A stretch of DNA of 64,000 nt. Origin: JANPCX01 sp050916095 (GTDB taxonomy: Bacteria > Pseudomonadota > Gammaproteobacteria > Burkholderiales > Burkholderiaceae_C). The notes beneath the pieces are model-generated. The model was not told the DNA's origin. It ran no database searches and worked only from the letters and a program-made list of their open reading frames with translations. The stretch covers positions 2,666,001-2,730,000 of the forward strand of contig CP050901.1 of assembly GCA_050916095.1 (NCBI GenBank), given 5' to 3'. The first letter of the stretch is position 1. Each line of letters begins with the position of its first letter. Shown one piece after another: positions 26,618-34,873 of this stretch. The position numbers and the translations under genes are program-made.

Positions 26618-28249
26618 AGTCGGCCCTGCAAAACCCCTGCAACCCGCATGAATGCTGGCGATATGGGGTAAATGCTGACGACGGGATCTCTCAGGAATCG
26701 TTATCGGAGAGTAATTTTTCTGGGGGATTTGCATGACAGCCACCGCAGACTTCTTTCGCGCACGCCTGGACGGGATGGTCGATCACAAACATCCACTGGT
26801 GGTTTTGAGCAAACGGCTGCCCTGGGCCGCGATTGAACAAGCCCTGGCACCGCACTTCGCTCGCCAGGCTCGCCCAGGCTCCAAGCGGGTGACGGCGGAC
26901 TTGTTGGGAGCGCATGAAGTCGAATTTGGCAACGGCATCAGCCCCGCAGGCCGCCCGCGCCTGTCAATTCGGCTGATGGCCAGCTTGCAGTACCTGAAGA
27001 ACTCCTTCAACCTCAGTGACGAAGAACTCGTTCAGCGCTGGAGCGAGAACGTGGTGTGGCAGTTCTTCAGCGGCATGGAGTATTACGAACCACGCTTGCC
27101 CTGCGATCCAACCCAGATCGGCCGCTTTCGCCGCGCCGTGGGCGAAGAAGGTCTGGAGCAGTTGCTCAAGGCCACCATCGAGACAGCGGTGCAGATCAAG
27201 GCCATCAAGCCCAGCGAGCTGGAACGCGTGATCGTGGACACCACCGTGCAGGAGAAGGCCATCGCCCACCCGGTGGACAGTCGGCTGCTGGAGATTGCGC
27301 GGCACAAAGTGGTGAATGCTGCCAAACGAGTGGGCATCAGTTTGAAGCAGACATTTGCGTTTGAAGCCAAAACGCTCAGACGCCAGGCCGGGGGTTACGC
27401 CCACGCCAAGCAGTTCAAGCGTTTGAAGAAAGCCGTCAAACGCCAGCGCACAATCCTCGGGGTGGTGATGCGTGAAGTGCAGCGCAAGCTTGATGTGTTG
27501 GTGGCACCCGGGCCGACAGCGCTGAGTGCGCTCAAGACCTGGTTGGAGCGGGCCGAACGCATCCGCACGCAACAGCGAGGCGACAAGGGCAAGCTGTACG
27601 CGCTGCATGCGCCTGAGGTGGAGTGCATCGGCAAGGGCAAGGCCAGGAAGCCCTATGAGTTTGGTGTGAAGGTCAGCCTGGCTGTCACGCACCTGCGTGG
27701 TTTGATGGTGGGGGCCAGAAGTTTCCCCGGCAACCCGTTTGATGGGCACACATTGGCTGCGCAACTGGAGCAAACCAACAACCTGATGCAAGACCTGGGG
27801 CGTGTGCCCAAGCAAGTGGTCGTGGACTTGGGGTTCCGGGGCGTGGACGCGGACAACCCGAACGTGGAGATCATCCACCGTGGCAAGTACAAGTCACTGA
27901 CCAAGGTGCAACGCAAGTGGCTCAAACGGCGTCAGGCCATCGAGCCGCTGATCGGCCACACCAAGGTGGACCACGGCATGCAGCGCTGTTGGCTCAAAGG
28001 CGAGTTGGGTGATGCGCTGCACGCACTGAGTTGTGCGGCGGGGTACAACATCCGCTGGCTGCTGCGGGCTATCGCGGCCAAGTCTGCAAAAGACGCGAAG
28101 GCGTTTTTGTTGACCCTGCTCGGGCTGAGCTTATGGGGTCAACTCAGGGCAGCCAGGGCACGGCTCGGCGCAAAAAACTTGCTCGGTTGGAAATTCACGC
28201 CATCGTCAGTAATGGCTTGCGGGGTGAAATGAATTTTGCAGGGCCGACT
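26618..28249 (+). mobile_element. IS5-type insertion sequence, 1632 bp
   Basis: The ends are inverted repeats: the left end starts AGTCGGCCCTGCAAAA and the right end, read inward from 28249, also starts AGTCGGCCCTGCAAAA; similarity continues with CCCGCA about ten bases further in. Flanked by the 4-bp direct repeat ACTC. It contains one transposase gene. The reconstitution of an open host frame on removal confirms the boundaries independently. Confidence 0.88.
26733..28232 (+). CDS. IS5-family (DDE) transposase
   Basis: This intact 499-residue transposase has the N-terminal recognition region SIRLMASLQYLKNSFNLSDEELVQRW and EYYEPRLPCDPTQIGRFRR, then the DDE catalytic core: VIVDTTVQEKAIAHPVDSRLL (first Asp), KQVVVDLGFRGVD (second Asp), and IEPLIGHTKVDHGMQRCWLKG (Glu). 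ATG 26733 follows a GGGGG stretch that can serve as binding site. It is full length and without lesions, so the element is probably young or still mobile. The family assignment rests on motif layout; subgroup is not determined. Confidence 0.9.
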   Translation: MTATADFFRARLDGMVDHKHPLVVLSKRLPWAAIEQALAPHFARQARPGSKRVTADLLGAHEVEFGNGISPAGRPRLSIRLMASLQYLKNSFNLSDEELVQRWSENVVWQFFSGMEYYEPRLPCDPTQIGRFRRAVGEEGLEQLLKATIETAVQIKAIKPSELERVIVDTTVQEKAIAHPVDSRLLEIARHKVVNAAKRVGISLKQTFAFEAKTLRRQAGGYAHAKQFKRLKKAVKRQRTILGVVMREVQRKLDVLVAPGPTALSALKTWLERAERIRTQQRGDKGKLYALHAPEVECIGKGKARKPYEFGVKVSLAVTHLRGLMVGARSFPGNPFDGHTLAAQLEQTNNLMQDLGRVPKQVVVDLGFRGVDADNPNVEIIHRGKYKSLTKVQRKWLKRRQAIEPLIGHTKVDHGMQRCWLKGELGDALHALSCAAGYNIRWLLRAIAAKSAKDAKAFLLTLLGLSLWGQLRAARARLGAKNLLGWKFTPSSVMACGVK

Positions 28250-28401
28250 ACTCACACACGAGCCAAGCAGCGTCGCCCTATGACCCAGTGGTGGAAAAAT
28301 TTCACAAACAAGGTGCAAAGGATGCAGAGGCAGGCAGGTGGCGCTGATCCATTGATCAATTGATCCATGCTGCTTGATTCGACCTGATGGAGTCTCCACT
28401 G

Positions 28402-28440
28402 CCGTTCGGGCTGACCCTTCGACAGGCTCAGGGCGAACGG
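28402..28440. repeat. Palindromic intergenic repeat, copy 2 (compact form)
   Basis: CCGTTCGGGCTGA directly followed by CCCTTCGACAGGCTCAGGG-CGAACGG: both arms without the usual linker and without the outer flanks. It lies between the interrupted unknown gene and the cytochrome gene. Confidence 0.75.
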
Positions 28441-28477
28441 TATCAAACGAACAGTATTGGGGCTTGACGCGTCCACC

Positions 28478-29629
28478 TCACCCCACTCGACACCTTGAGG
28501 TGATCCACAGCGCAAACGCCGCTGCTGCAACGCCACTCAACCAAAGCAAGCTGTTCGGGCAAGCCGTTACCGCACCACCGCCGCCTCCAGCTTCCAGCGT
28601 GGATGATGGTGTGGTCGGTATGACCGTGGCTGGATCTGCTGTCGCATTCAACTGCAACGCGGGCGGGTTCTTGCCGTTGGAGCGGATTTGCAGCACGGCT
28701 TGGCTGGGTACCGGGCTGCCAGTGGCGTAACTCACGGTCAGTTGGCAGTTGCTGGAGGGTGGCAAAACCAAACCTGCCGCGCAACCGCTGACCGAAAACG
28801 GCGCCGTGTTTTGGCCTGTGATGGTCACGCTGCCAAACACCAAAGGCGCTGCACCCAAGGTGACCGCTGTGAGGCCGCCGTTGACCAGGGTCAGCAGGCG
28901 TGTGTTGGGCAGGCTGCCCGAACTGCCGTTGCCGAATTCAAGCGCCTGCAAGTCAGGCGACCAAGCCAACTCACCCCCGGTGGTCGGGCTGACCTTGGCC
29001 GCTAATGCGGCGACCAGGGGTGTAGCGGTGGCGGAACTGCTGACTTGCAGCGAACCGGCAAACTGCCCCGTCGCCGCCGCCAAGAAGTTGATGCTGGCCG
29101 TACACGACGCGCCACTGGCCAAGCTGCTGGGACATTGGTGGCTCAAGCTGTAGCCGTTGCTATTGCCACCAGTGCTCACGCTGAGCTTAGAGAGGTTGAT
29201 GGGCGAAGAAGCACGGTTGAACAGCACAAAACGCTGTGGGCCACTGGCTGCGCCCAGGCCCAAGGTACCGAAGTCGGCGGTCAGGGGAAACAACAACAAT
29301 GCAGTGTCGGTGGAAGAGGCCACATTCACCGCGCCCAAGAACGCAGCCAAGTCGTTGATGCCTGCGTCGTCGAGTGATGCGCGGATGTAAGACATCACGC
29401 CCACCGTGGCCAAAGCTTTGGTCAAGGCCTGTGGATTGTTGGCGGCTTTGAGCAGGCTGTTGCGGTTACCTTGCGGTTCAGGCCCATGGCAGGACACGCA
29501 GCTGGCAACGCCATCGGGTAATTGCATGTAGAGCTCGGCGCCTCGGCGTGCGTCTTGCGCCTGAGCCGAAGCGGCCAGGCCCAGTGCGGCGGAGCACGCT
29601 GCCAAACAAGAAAGAATTTTGTAAAACAC
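28478..29629 (-). CDS. Exported c-type cytochrome with ASH-like (choice-of-anchor D) repeats
   Basis: This 383-residue protein combines parts rarely seen together. A signal peptide (LSCLAACSAALGLAASAQAQ) is followed by one haem-c site, CVSCHGPEP at about residue 44, in a domain of about 100 residues. Two Ser/Gly-rich immunoglobulin-like segments of the choice-of-anchor D type come next (QRFVLFNRASSPINLSKLSV, RLLTLVNGGLTAVTLG). The tail has GGGGGAVTAC, a hydrophobic helix (LLWLSGVAAAAFALWI) and a basic end (SRCRVG), which resembles a C-terminal sorting/anchoring signal. It therefore looks like a surface- or membrane-anchored cytochrome. Partner and electron route are unknown. It lies downstream of phoX on the same strand but beyond a terminator. 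Confidence 0.8.
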   Translation of the reverse strand: MFYKILSCLAACSAALGLAASAQAQDARRGAELYMQLPDGVASCVSCHGPEPQGNRNSLLKAANNPQALTKALATVGVMSYIRASLDDAGINDLAAFLGAVNVASSTDTALLLFPLTADFGTLGLGAASGPQRFVLFNRASSPINLSKLSVSTGGNSNGYSLSHQCPSSLASGASCTASINFLAAATGQFAGSLQVSSSATATPLVAALAAKVSPTTGGELAWSPDLQALEFGNGSSGSLPNTRLLTLVNGGLTAVTLGAAPLVFGSVTITGQNTAPFSVSGCAAGLVLPPSSNCQLTVSYATGSPVPSQAVLQIRSNGKNPPALQLNATADPATVIPTTPSSTLEAGGGGGAVTACPNSLLWLSGVAAAAFALWITSRCRVG

Positions 29630-29689
29630 AGGACGCCCTCCTGTTGATGTGAAGGTGGAGATTCAAAGTCACGTGTAGCGCTCCCCCCT

Positions 29690-29717
29690 CGTCATTCCCG
29701 CGCAGGCGGAAATGACG
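29690..29717. repeat. REP-like palindrome
   Basis: CGTCATTCCCGC-GCAG-GCGGAAATGACG: a near-perfect hairpin of the widespread GTCATTCCCGC class, different in sequence from the CTTCGACAGG family elsewhere in the window. It is upstream of the cytochrome gene. Confidence 0.65.
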
Positions 29718-29770
29718 GCCTGGCAAAGAGTGAAGGCGGCATACACCACCTTGAATCAAACACCACCACG

Positions 29771-29798
29771 AAAAAAGCCGCCAGCAAAAACTGGCGGC
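29771..29798 (-). terminator. Rho-independent terminator of phoX
   Basis: Read on the minus strand: GCCGCCAG, loop of six, CTGGCGGC, then six T. The 8-bp GC-rich stem starts 32 bp after the phoX stop. Confidence 0.88.
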
Positions 29799-29829
29799 CA
29801 AGATTCCCTTTAGAGGAATGAAGAATCGA

Positions 29830-32103
29830 TCAGCTACCGATCAACCCGCCATCGTTTTTGGTGATCACGATGGTGGCCGAACGTGGGCGAGCGTTGGCAC
29901 CGCCTGCGCCGTAGCCCGTGTTGCCCGGCCAGCGGCTCAGGTACTTGCTTGGGTCTGCGACGTTGGCTTTGGTGATGGTCTCGCCGGGGTGCTGAATGTT
30001 GACGAACATGGTTTTACCGTCAGGCGTTTCAGCCGCACCGGTGATTTCGCAGTCCACGGGGCCAACCAAGAAACGTTTGAGCACGTCGCTGGTGGGCTTC
30101 TTGCCAACGTAGGTGTCCACCGTCAGCGTGGTGCCGTCGGTGCGGGTGTAGCTCAGTGTGGTTTTCGCACCGTCGCCGACCGTACCCGGTACAGCAGCCA
30201 ACATCATGCAGTTGGTGACGTCGGTGTACGAGCCGTCGTCGGTTTGAATCCAGCACAGCTTGGTGGCTTGGCTGAACCACAGGCCGTCGGGGCTGGACAT
30301 GTCTTGGTCAGCGGTGAGGGCCGACAGGTTGATGCTGCTGGCGCTGGCACCGGACTCGGCGCCAAAGAGGTAAACATCCCAGGAGAAGGTCGTGGCTGCG
30401 CTGTTGTCCGCATCCTCACGCATGCGGATGATGTGACCATTGATGTTGCCAGGTGAGCCTGCCGCGCCGCCAGCGAAGGAGTCGCTGTAGGCGCGTGGGT
30501 TGGCCGAGTCCAAGGCAAACTGGCCCGCGGCGGGTTGCACCTTGCGGTTGCTGTTGTTGGTGAGGGTGTAGTAAATCTCACCCGTGGTGGGGTGAACCGC
30601 GCACCACTCGGGGCGGTCCATTTTGGTGGCACCCACGGCATCAGCCGCCAAGCGGGCGTTGATGACCACATCACCCTGGTCGGCAAAGGTGTAGGTGGCA
30701 TAACCCGAAATCAGCGGGTTGCTGATGGACAGTTCAATCCAGCTCCCCTTGCCGTCGGCGTTGAACTTGGCCACATAGAGTTTGCCGCTGTCCAGGTATT
30801 TGTCGCCGGTGGTGATGCGGTTGGCGGGGCTGAAGTCCGCGTTGTCCCAGTTGGCATTGGAGACGAATTTGTAGATGTACTCGCCGCGTGAATCGTCGCC
30901 CTGGTAAACCGCCACGGGTTTGCCTGCGGTGAGTTTGCCGAAGGAAGCGCTCTCGTGCGCGAATCGGCCCAGGCCGGTGCGCTTTTTGATGGCTTGGGTG
31001 GCGTCGTAAGGGTCGATCTCCACAATGTAACCCTGGCCATTGAGTTCGTGGCGGTAGTCGTCGGTGCCATCCACAGACGTGCCGATTTTGCTGATGTTCC
31101 AGCGCACGTATTTGTCGTCTGCGCCGGTGGTTTCCCAGCCGTGGCGGCTGGCGGCACCTTGTGCGCGGCCATAACGGTTCAGCGACGCAACACCTTTGGC
31201 ATCCACACCAGTGCGTGCCGCGTTGTCGGTGGCGCTGCGGGTGAAATAACCGGCCCAGTTTTCTTCACCGGTGAGGAAGGTGCCCCAGGGCGTGTAGCCG
31301 GTGCCGCAGTTGTTGATCGTGCCGCGGGTAGAGGTGCCGTCTGTGGAGAACTTGGTCTTCATCAGCGCGTTACCACGTGCCGGACCGGAAATTTGAATGG
31401 GGGTCAGCGGTGTGACGCGGCGGTTGTAGCTGGAGGCTTGCACATAAGAAAACTTGCCTGCCGTCTTGCGCACTTCCAAGATGCTCACGCCGTGGGCGGG
31501 CACTTCTTTGTCGGTCTCTGACGCGGGGCGTGGGTTGGCGGTGACACCAGCGGCATGCAGGAACTGGTCGGTCAGCGCTTCGTGGTTCATCACCAGCAAG
31601 CCGCGCTCGCTGCCAGCGGCGTCGCGTTTGCTGCCATCGGCAGACAAACCAAAATACTCCATGCCGTCGTGGTGGTCGCCAGAACGGGTTTCAAAACCGG
31701 TGTCGGTGCCGTCGTTTTTGTAGGCGGGGGTCGCTGCCGTCAGCGGGTCGCCCAAGGCGATCAACACGCTGGTGCTGTAGCCGGTAGGAACCGTCACCAC
31801 ATCGAGCACGTTCTTGGGCACAGCGGTGAAGTTGAGTTTGCTGATGGTGGTGGTTGAAGCTGGGGTCACCACGGCAGGTACATCGTTCACCACCGCAGGA
31901 GCATCGTCACCACCGCCACCGCACGCTGCCAGGCCCCAGGTACCCAGCACAGCCGCACCGGCCGTACCCATGCCACCACGCAGCATAGAGCGACGCGACA
32001 GGCGTGCATCGAGCACTTGGTTGAAGCTGGCGTTGCCAGAGGTGTTCAGGTCCCGCTCGTCGTCGTGGGCGATGGTGGCGGGCAGGTCGAATGGTTTGTT
32101 CAT
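29830..32103 (-). CDS. phoX: PhoX family alkaline phosphatase
   Basis: This 757-residue calcium/iron-type phosphatase (DUF839) releases phosphate from organic esters outside the cytoplasm. The N-terminus has a Tat-type signal: twin arginine in LSRRSMLRGG followed by a hydrophobic stretch to GLAACGGGG, which is also a plausible lipobox. Characteristic blocks include ERGLLVMNHEALTDQFLH, CGTGYTPWGTFLTGEENW and RPEWCAVHPTTGEIYYTLTNNS (given here as EWCAVHPTTGEIYYTLTN). I start at ATG 32103; the longer frame to 32253 lacks family resemblance. A strong terminator follows and a possible Pho box precedes it. Confidence 0.93.
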   Translation of the reverse strand: MNKPFDLPATIAHDDERDLNTSGNASFNQVLDARLSRRSMLRGGMGTAGAAVLGTWGLAACGGGGDDAPAVVNDVPAVVTPASTTTISKLNFTAVPKNVLDVVTVPTGYSTSVLIALGDPLTAATPAYKNDGTDTGFETRSGDHHDGMEYFGLSADGSKRDAAGSERGLLVMNHEALTDQFLHAAGVTANPRPASETDKEVPAHGVSILEVRKTAGKFSYVQASSYNRRVTPLTPIQISGPARGNALMKTKFSTDGTSTRGTINNCGTGYTPWGTFLTGEENWAGYFTRSATDNAARTGVDAKGVASLNRYGRAQGAASRHGWETTGADDKYVRWNISKIGTSVDGTDDYRHELNGQGYIVEIDPYDATQAIKKRTGLGRFAHESASFGKLTAGKPVAVYQGDDSRGEYIYKFVSNANWDNADFSPANRITTGDKYLDSGKLYVAKFNADGKGSWIELSISNPLISGYATYTFADQGDVVINARLAADAVGATKMDRPEWCAVHPTTGEIYYTLTNNSNRKVQPAAGQFALDSANPRAYSDSFAGGAAGSPGNINGHIIRMREDADNSAATTFSWDVYLFGAESGASASSINLSALTADQDMSSPDGLWFSQATKLCWIQTDDGSYTDVTNCMMLAAVPGTVGDGAKTTLSYTRTDGTTLTVDTYVGKKPTSDVLKRFLVGPVDCEITGAAETPDGKTMFVNIQHPGETITKANVADPSKYLSRWPGNTGYGAGGANARPRSATIVITKNDGGLIGS

Positions 32104-32258
32104 GGAATTCCTCGTCAAGGGGGCGCTGCAACAACTTGTTTCAGTGTCCGTATCGTCGGGGAATCGAGTGTCAAATTGATGACAAGGGGGTGAACGGGCT
32201 GGGGTTGCCTTGGACAAGGCAAATATCAATAAGACTTCACAGGGCCGGATCAATCAGG
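32104..32258. other. phoX-tex intergenic region
   Basis: These 155 bp hold the phoX promoter region with the candidate Pho box. I see no clear terminator for tex; the string CTTGGACAAGGC near 32212 is a short palindrome only. Confidence 0.4.
32168..32185 (-). promoter_or_regulatory. Possible Pho box upstream of phoX
   Basis: On the minus strand TTGTCAT-CAAT-TTGACAC: the first half matches the PhoB half-site CTGTCAT at 6 of 7 bases, the second at 4 of 7, with the correct 4-bp spacer. It lies 65 bp before the phoX start. Phosphate-starvation control is the expected regulation of phoX. Confidence 0.4.
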
Positions 32259-34598
32259 TTAGGCCCCCCGCCCCGCCTTCAACTTCGCAAATGCGATCTC
32301 CATGGCTGAAGCCTGCTGGGCGGGGGACGCGGATGCACCACCTCGGGCTGTACGTTCGCCACGCGCTGCGGGCCGGTAGCTGTTGTCTTGTTGGCCGCTG
32401 GCTTGCGGTTTGGCGTCGAGTTTCATCGTCAATGAAATGCGCTTGCGGGCCACGTCCACTTCCAGCACTTTCACTTTGACGATGTCGCCCGTCTTCACCA
32501 CCTCACGCGCATCGCTGACGAATTTGTGGGCGAGTTGGCTGACATGAATCAAGCCGTCTTGGTGCACGCCCAAATCGACAAATGCACCGAACTGGGCGAC
32601 GTTGCTGACCGTGCCTTCCAAGGTCATACCCGGTTGCAGGTCTTTGATGTCTTCCACGCCATCGGCCAAACGCGCCACTTTGAAATCAGGGCGCGGGTCG
32701 CGGCCGGGTTTTTCAAGCTCAGCAAGGATGTCCTTGACGGTGATGGCACCGAATTTGTCGTCGGCAAAAGCCTCGGGCCGCAGGGCACGGATGACATCGC
32801 TGTGGCCCATAACCTCAGCGGCAGGCTTCTTCACGACACTCAGAATTTTTTCTACCACCGGATAGGTTTCGGGGTGCACGCCCGATTGGTCCAGCGGGTT
32901 GTCGCCGCCGCGTATGCGCAGGAAACCGGCGCTTTGCTCGAAGGTTTTGGCACCCAAGCCCGTCACCTCGCGCAACTGTTGGCGGTTGCGAAACGCACCG
33001 TTGGCATCGCGCCAGCGCACAATGCTGCCAGCCACGGTGGCGTTCAGGCCAGACACGCGTGACAGCAAAGGGCTGGACGCGGTATTCAAGTCCACACCCA
33101 CCGAGTTCACGCAGTCTTCGATCACCGTATTCAGCGTGCGGGCGAGTTCGCTTTGGTTGACATCGTGCTGGTACTGGCCCACGCCGATGCTCTTCGGGTC
33201 GATCTTCACCAGCTCAGCCAGCGGGTCTTGCAAGCGGCGGGCAATGCTGACTGCGCCGCGCAGGCTCACGTCCAAATCTGGCAGCTCCTTGCTGGCGTAT
33301 TCGCTGGCGCTGTAGACGGAGGCACCGGCTTCGCTGACCACCACTTTTTGAATGGCCGTGCCGGGCGAGAGCTGCTGGATTTTTTTAATCAAGTCGCCGG
33401 CGAGTTTGTCGGTTTCGCGGCTGGCGGTGCCATTGCCAATGGCGATGATGTTGACCCCATGGGTGGCGCACAAGCGGCCCAGGGTGTGGATGGAGCCTTC
33501 CCAGTCGTTGCGCGGCTCATGCGGGTAAACGGTGTTCGTGTCCAGCACCTTGCCTGTGGCGTCGACCACAGCCACTTTGCAACCGGTACGAATGCCGGGG
33601 TCCAGGCCCATCACGACGCGAGGGCCAGCGGGAGCCGCCAGCAGCAAGTCACGAAGGTTTTCGGAGAAGACCTTGATGGCGACTTTTTCTGCCTCTTCAC
33701 GCAAGCGGCTGAAAAGGTCGCGCTCCAGGCTCATGCTGAGTTTGACCTTCCACGTCCAGGCCACACATTTGCGCAGCAGGTCGTCGGCCAAGCGCTTTTG
33801 ATGACGCCAGCCCAAGTGCTGGGCAATTCGGCCTTCGGCTTGGCTCGGTTGGCCGGGCACCACTTCTTCGTCAAGCTGCAACTTGGCGTCCAAAAACTCC
33901 TGGGTGCGGCCACGGAAAACGGCCAGAGCGCGGTGCGAGGGCACGGTGCGAATGGGCTCGGCGTAGTCAAAGTAGTCGCGAAACTTGGCGACGTCGGGGT
34001 TGTTCTGGTCCTTGCCGTCCATCAGTTTGGAGACAAAAAGGCCCTCCTCCCACAACCACTGCCGCAGCTTTCCAACGAGCGCAGCATCTTCGGCCCAACG
34101 CTCGGACAAGATATCGCGCACGCCATCAAGCACGGCGAAGGCGTCGGCAAATCCGGCCTCCGCATTGACGAAGGCCGTAGCTTCGGTGGCCGGGTCGAGC
34201 GTGGGGTCGGCAAAGAGTCTGTCGGCCAGAGGCTCGATGCCCGCCTCGCGCGCGATCATGGCCTTGGTGCGGCGTTTGACTTTGTAGGGCAGGTAGAGGT
34301 CTTCCAGCTCCTGTTTGGTGGGTACGGCCTCGATGGCGGCGCGCAACTCGGGCGTGAGCTTGCCTTGTTCTTCAATGCTATTAAGCACCGCTTCGCGGCG
34401 CTCTTCAAGCTCACGCAGGTAAGACAGGCGCAACTCCAACTGGCGCAGTTGGATGTCGTCCAGGCCTTCGGTGGCTTCCTTTCGGTAGCGGGCGATGAAG
34501 GGCACGGTAGCGCCGCCATCAAGCAATTGCACCGCCGCGTTGATTTGAGCCGGCCGAGCGTTCAGTTCGGTGGCAATTTGTAAAAGAATTTTTTCCAC
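32259..34598 (-). CDS. tex: Tex family RNA-binding transcription accessory protein
   Basis: Tex is a conserved nucleic-acid-binding protein linked to transcription. The 779-residue product matches E. coli Tex in length. The N-terminal region reads ELNARPAQINAAVQLLDGG and VPFIARYRKEATEGLDD; the centre has the YqgF-like fold (RVVMGLDPGIRTGCKVAVVD) and the helix-hairpin-helix text (NSVGVDLNTASSPLLSRVSG); the C-terminal S1 domain has LEGTVSNVAQFGAFVDLGVH and LIHVSQLAHKFV. GTG 34598 fits the family start but has no clear ribosome binding site, and a terminator-like hairpin ends only a few bases before it. The open frame extends to 34661. Confidence 0.93.
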   Translation of the reverse strand: MEKILLQIATELNARPAQINAAVQLLDGGATVPFIARYRKEATEGLDDIQLRQLELRLSYLRELEERREAVLNSIEEQGKLTPELRAAIEAVPTKQELEDLYLPYKVKRRTKAMIAREAGIEPLADRLFADPTLDPATEATAFVNAEAGFADAFAVLDGVRDILSERWAEDAALVGKLRQWLWEEGLFVSKLMDGKDQNNPDVAKFRDYFDYAEPIRTVPSHRALAVFRGRTQEFLDAKLQLDEEVVPGQPSQAEGRIAQHLGWRHQKRLADDLLRKCVAWTWKVKLSMSLERDLFSRLREEAEKVAIKVFSENLRDLLLAAPAGPRVVMGLDPGIRTGCKVAVVDATGKVLDTNTVYPHEPRNDWEGSIHTLGRLCATHGVNIIAIGNGTASRETDKLAGDLIKKIQQLSPGTAIQKVVVSEAGASVYSASEYASKELPDLDVSLRGAVSIARRLQDPLAELVKIDPKSIGVGQYQHDVNQSELARTLNTVIEDCVNSVGVDLNTASSPLLSRVSGLNATVAGSIVRWRDANGAFRNRQQLREVTGLGAKTFEQSAGFLRIRGGDNPLDQSGVHPETYPVVEKILSVVKKPAAEVMGHSDVIRALRPEAFADDKFGAITVKDILAELEKPGRDPRPDFKVARLADGVEDIKDLQPGMTLEGTVSNVAQFGAFVDLGVHQDGLIHVSQLAHKFVSDAREVVKTGDIVKVKVLEVDVARKRISLTMKLDAKPQASGQQDNSYRPAARGERTARGGASASPAQQASAMEIAFAKLKAGRGA

Positions 34599-34601
34599 AA
34601 T

Positions 34602-34626
34602 AAAAAGGCCTGCTCGCGCAGGCTTT
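34602..34626 (-). terminator. Terminator-like hairpin abutting the tex start
   Basis: On the minus strand: AAAGCCTG-CGCGAG-CAGGC-CTTTTTA, a 5-bp GC stem, six-nt loop and T5, ending 3 bp before the GTG of tex. It could terminate transcripts coming from the DUF3141 gene, or attenuate tex itself. Confidence 0.5.
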
Positions 34627-34699
34627 AGTTGACCGGATGCCGAGGCCGCGCAGTGTGCCACGTTCGGGGCACAGACCGGCAGCGCGGTTCAACCTGGGG

Positions 34700-34871
34700 A
34701 TGTTTACCTTATTCACGACAACCTCCAACCCGTTCGGCCTGAGCCTGTCGAAGGGCCTGCACCGAGGTGTGCGCTGGCTTGGACAAGGCGCAGCCTTGCG
34801 TTTACTCCTGAGCTTGTCGAAGGGTCAGCCCGAACGGTGTGTAGTGTCGCAATTTATGTAAATCTCAATAG
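34700..34871. repeat. Palindromic intergenic repeat, copy 3 (long linker)
   Basis: Left flank GATGTTTACCTTATTCACGACAAC..., arm CCCGTTCGGCCTGAGCCTGTCG, linker containing GGTGTGCGCTGGCTTGG, arm TGAGCTTGTCGAAGGGTCAGCC and right flank GTGTCGCAATTTATGTAAAT with terminal TCAATAG. It lies between tex and the DUF3141 gene. Confidence 0.8.
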
Positions 34872-34873
34872 GT

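Larger units (their letters stand above)
26193..28347 (+). pseudogene. Unknown gene interrupted by an IS5-type element
   Basis: The gene occupies 26193-26617 and 28254-28347. Removing the IS and one ACTC copy joins codon TCA across the gap and gives one 172-residue frame ending at TGA 28345-28347. The protein is small, soluble and Ala-rich (KAYIDREMPNASFAEKAAAA, TFYTAYRRNTSQAVNDAA, GYSFLRKLGLPGYS, then after the join HTSQAASPYDPVVEKFHKQG). I recognise no family. No signal peptide or membrane helix is seen; it looks mostly helical. In the interrupted form the frame stops at 26651 within the IS, replacing the last 30 residues with 11 IS-encoded ones. A truncated product may still be made. Confidence 0.75.

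Noticed and set aside
33153..34583. 476-codon open frame opposite tex
   Set aside because: Antisense shadow of a well-conserved gene in high-GC DNA; no family resemblance, no ribosome binding site.
34599..34661. Upstream GTG 34661 as the tex start
   Set aside because: The added residues are encoded by the terminator-like hairpin and do not resemble Tex proteins; still possible given the poor binding site at 34598.
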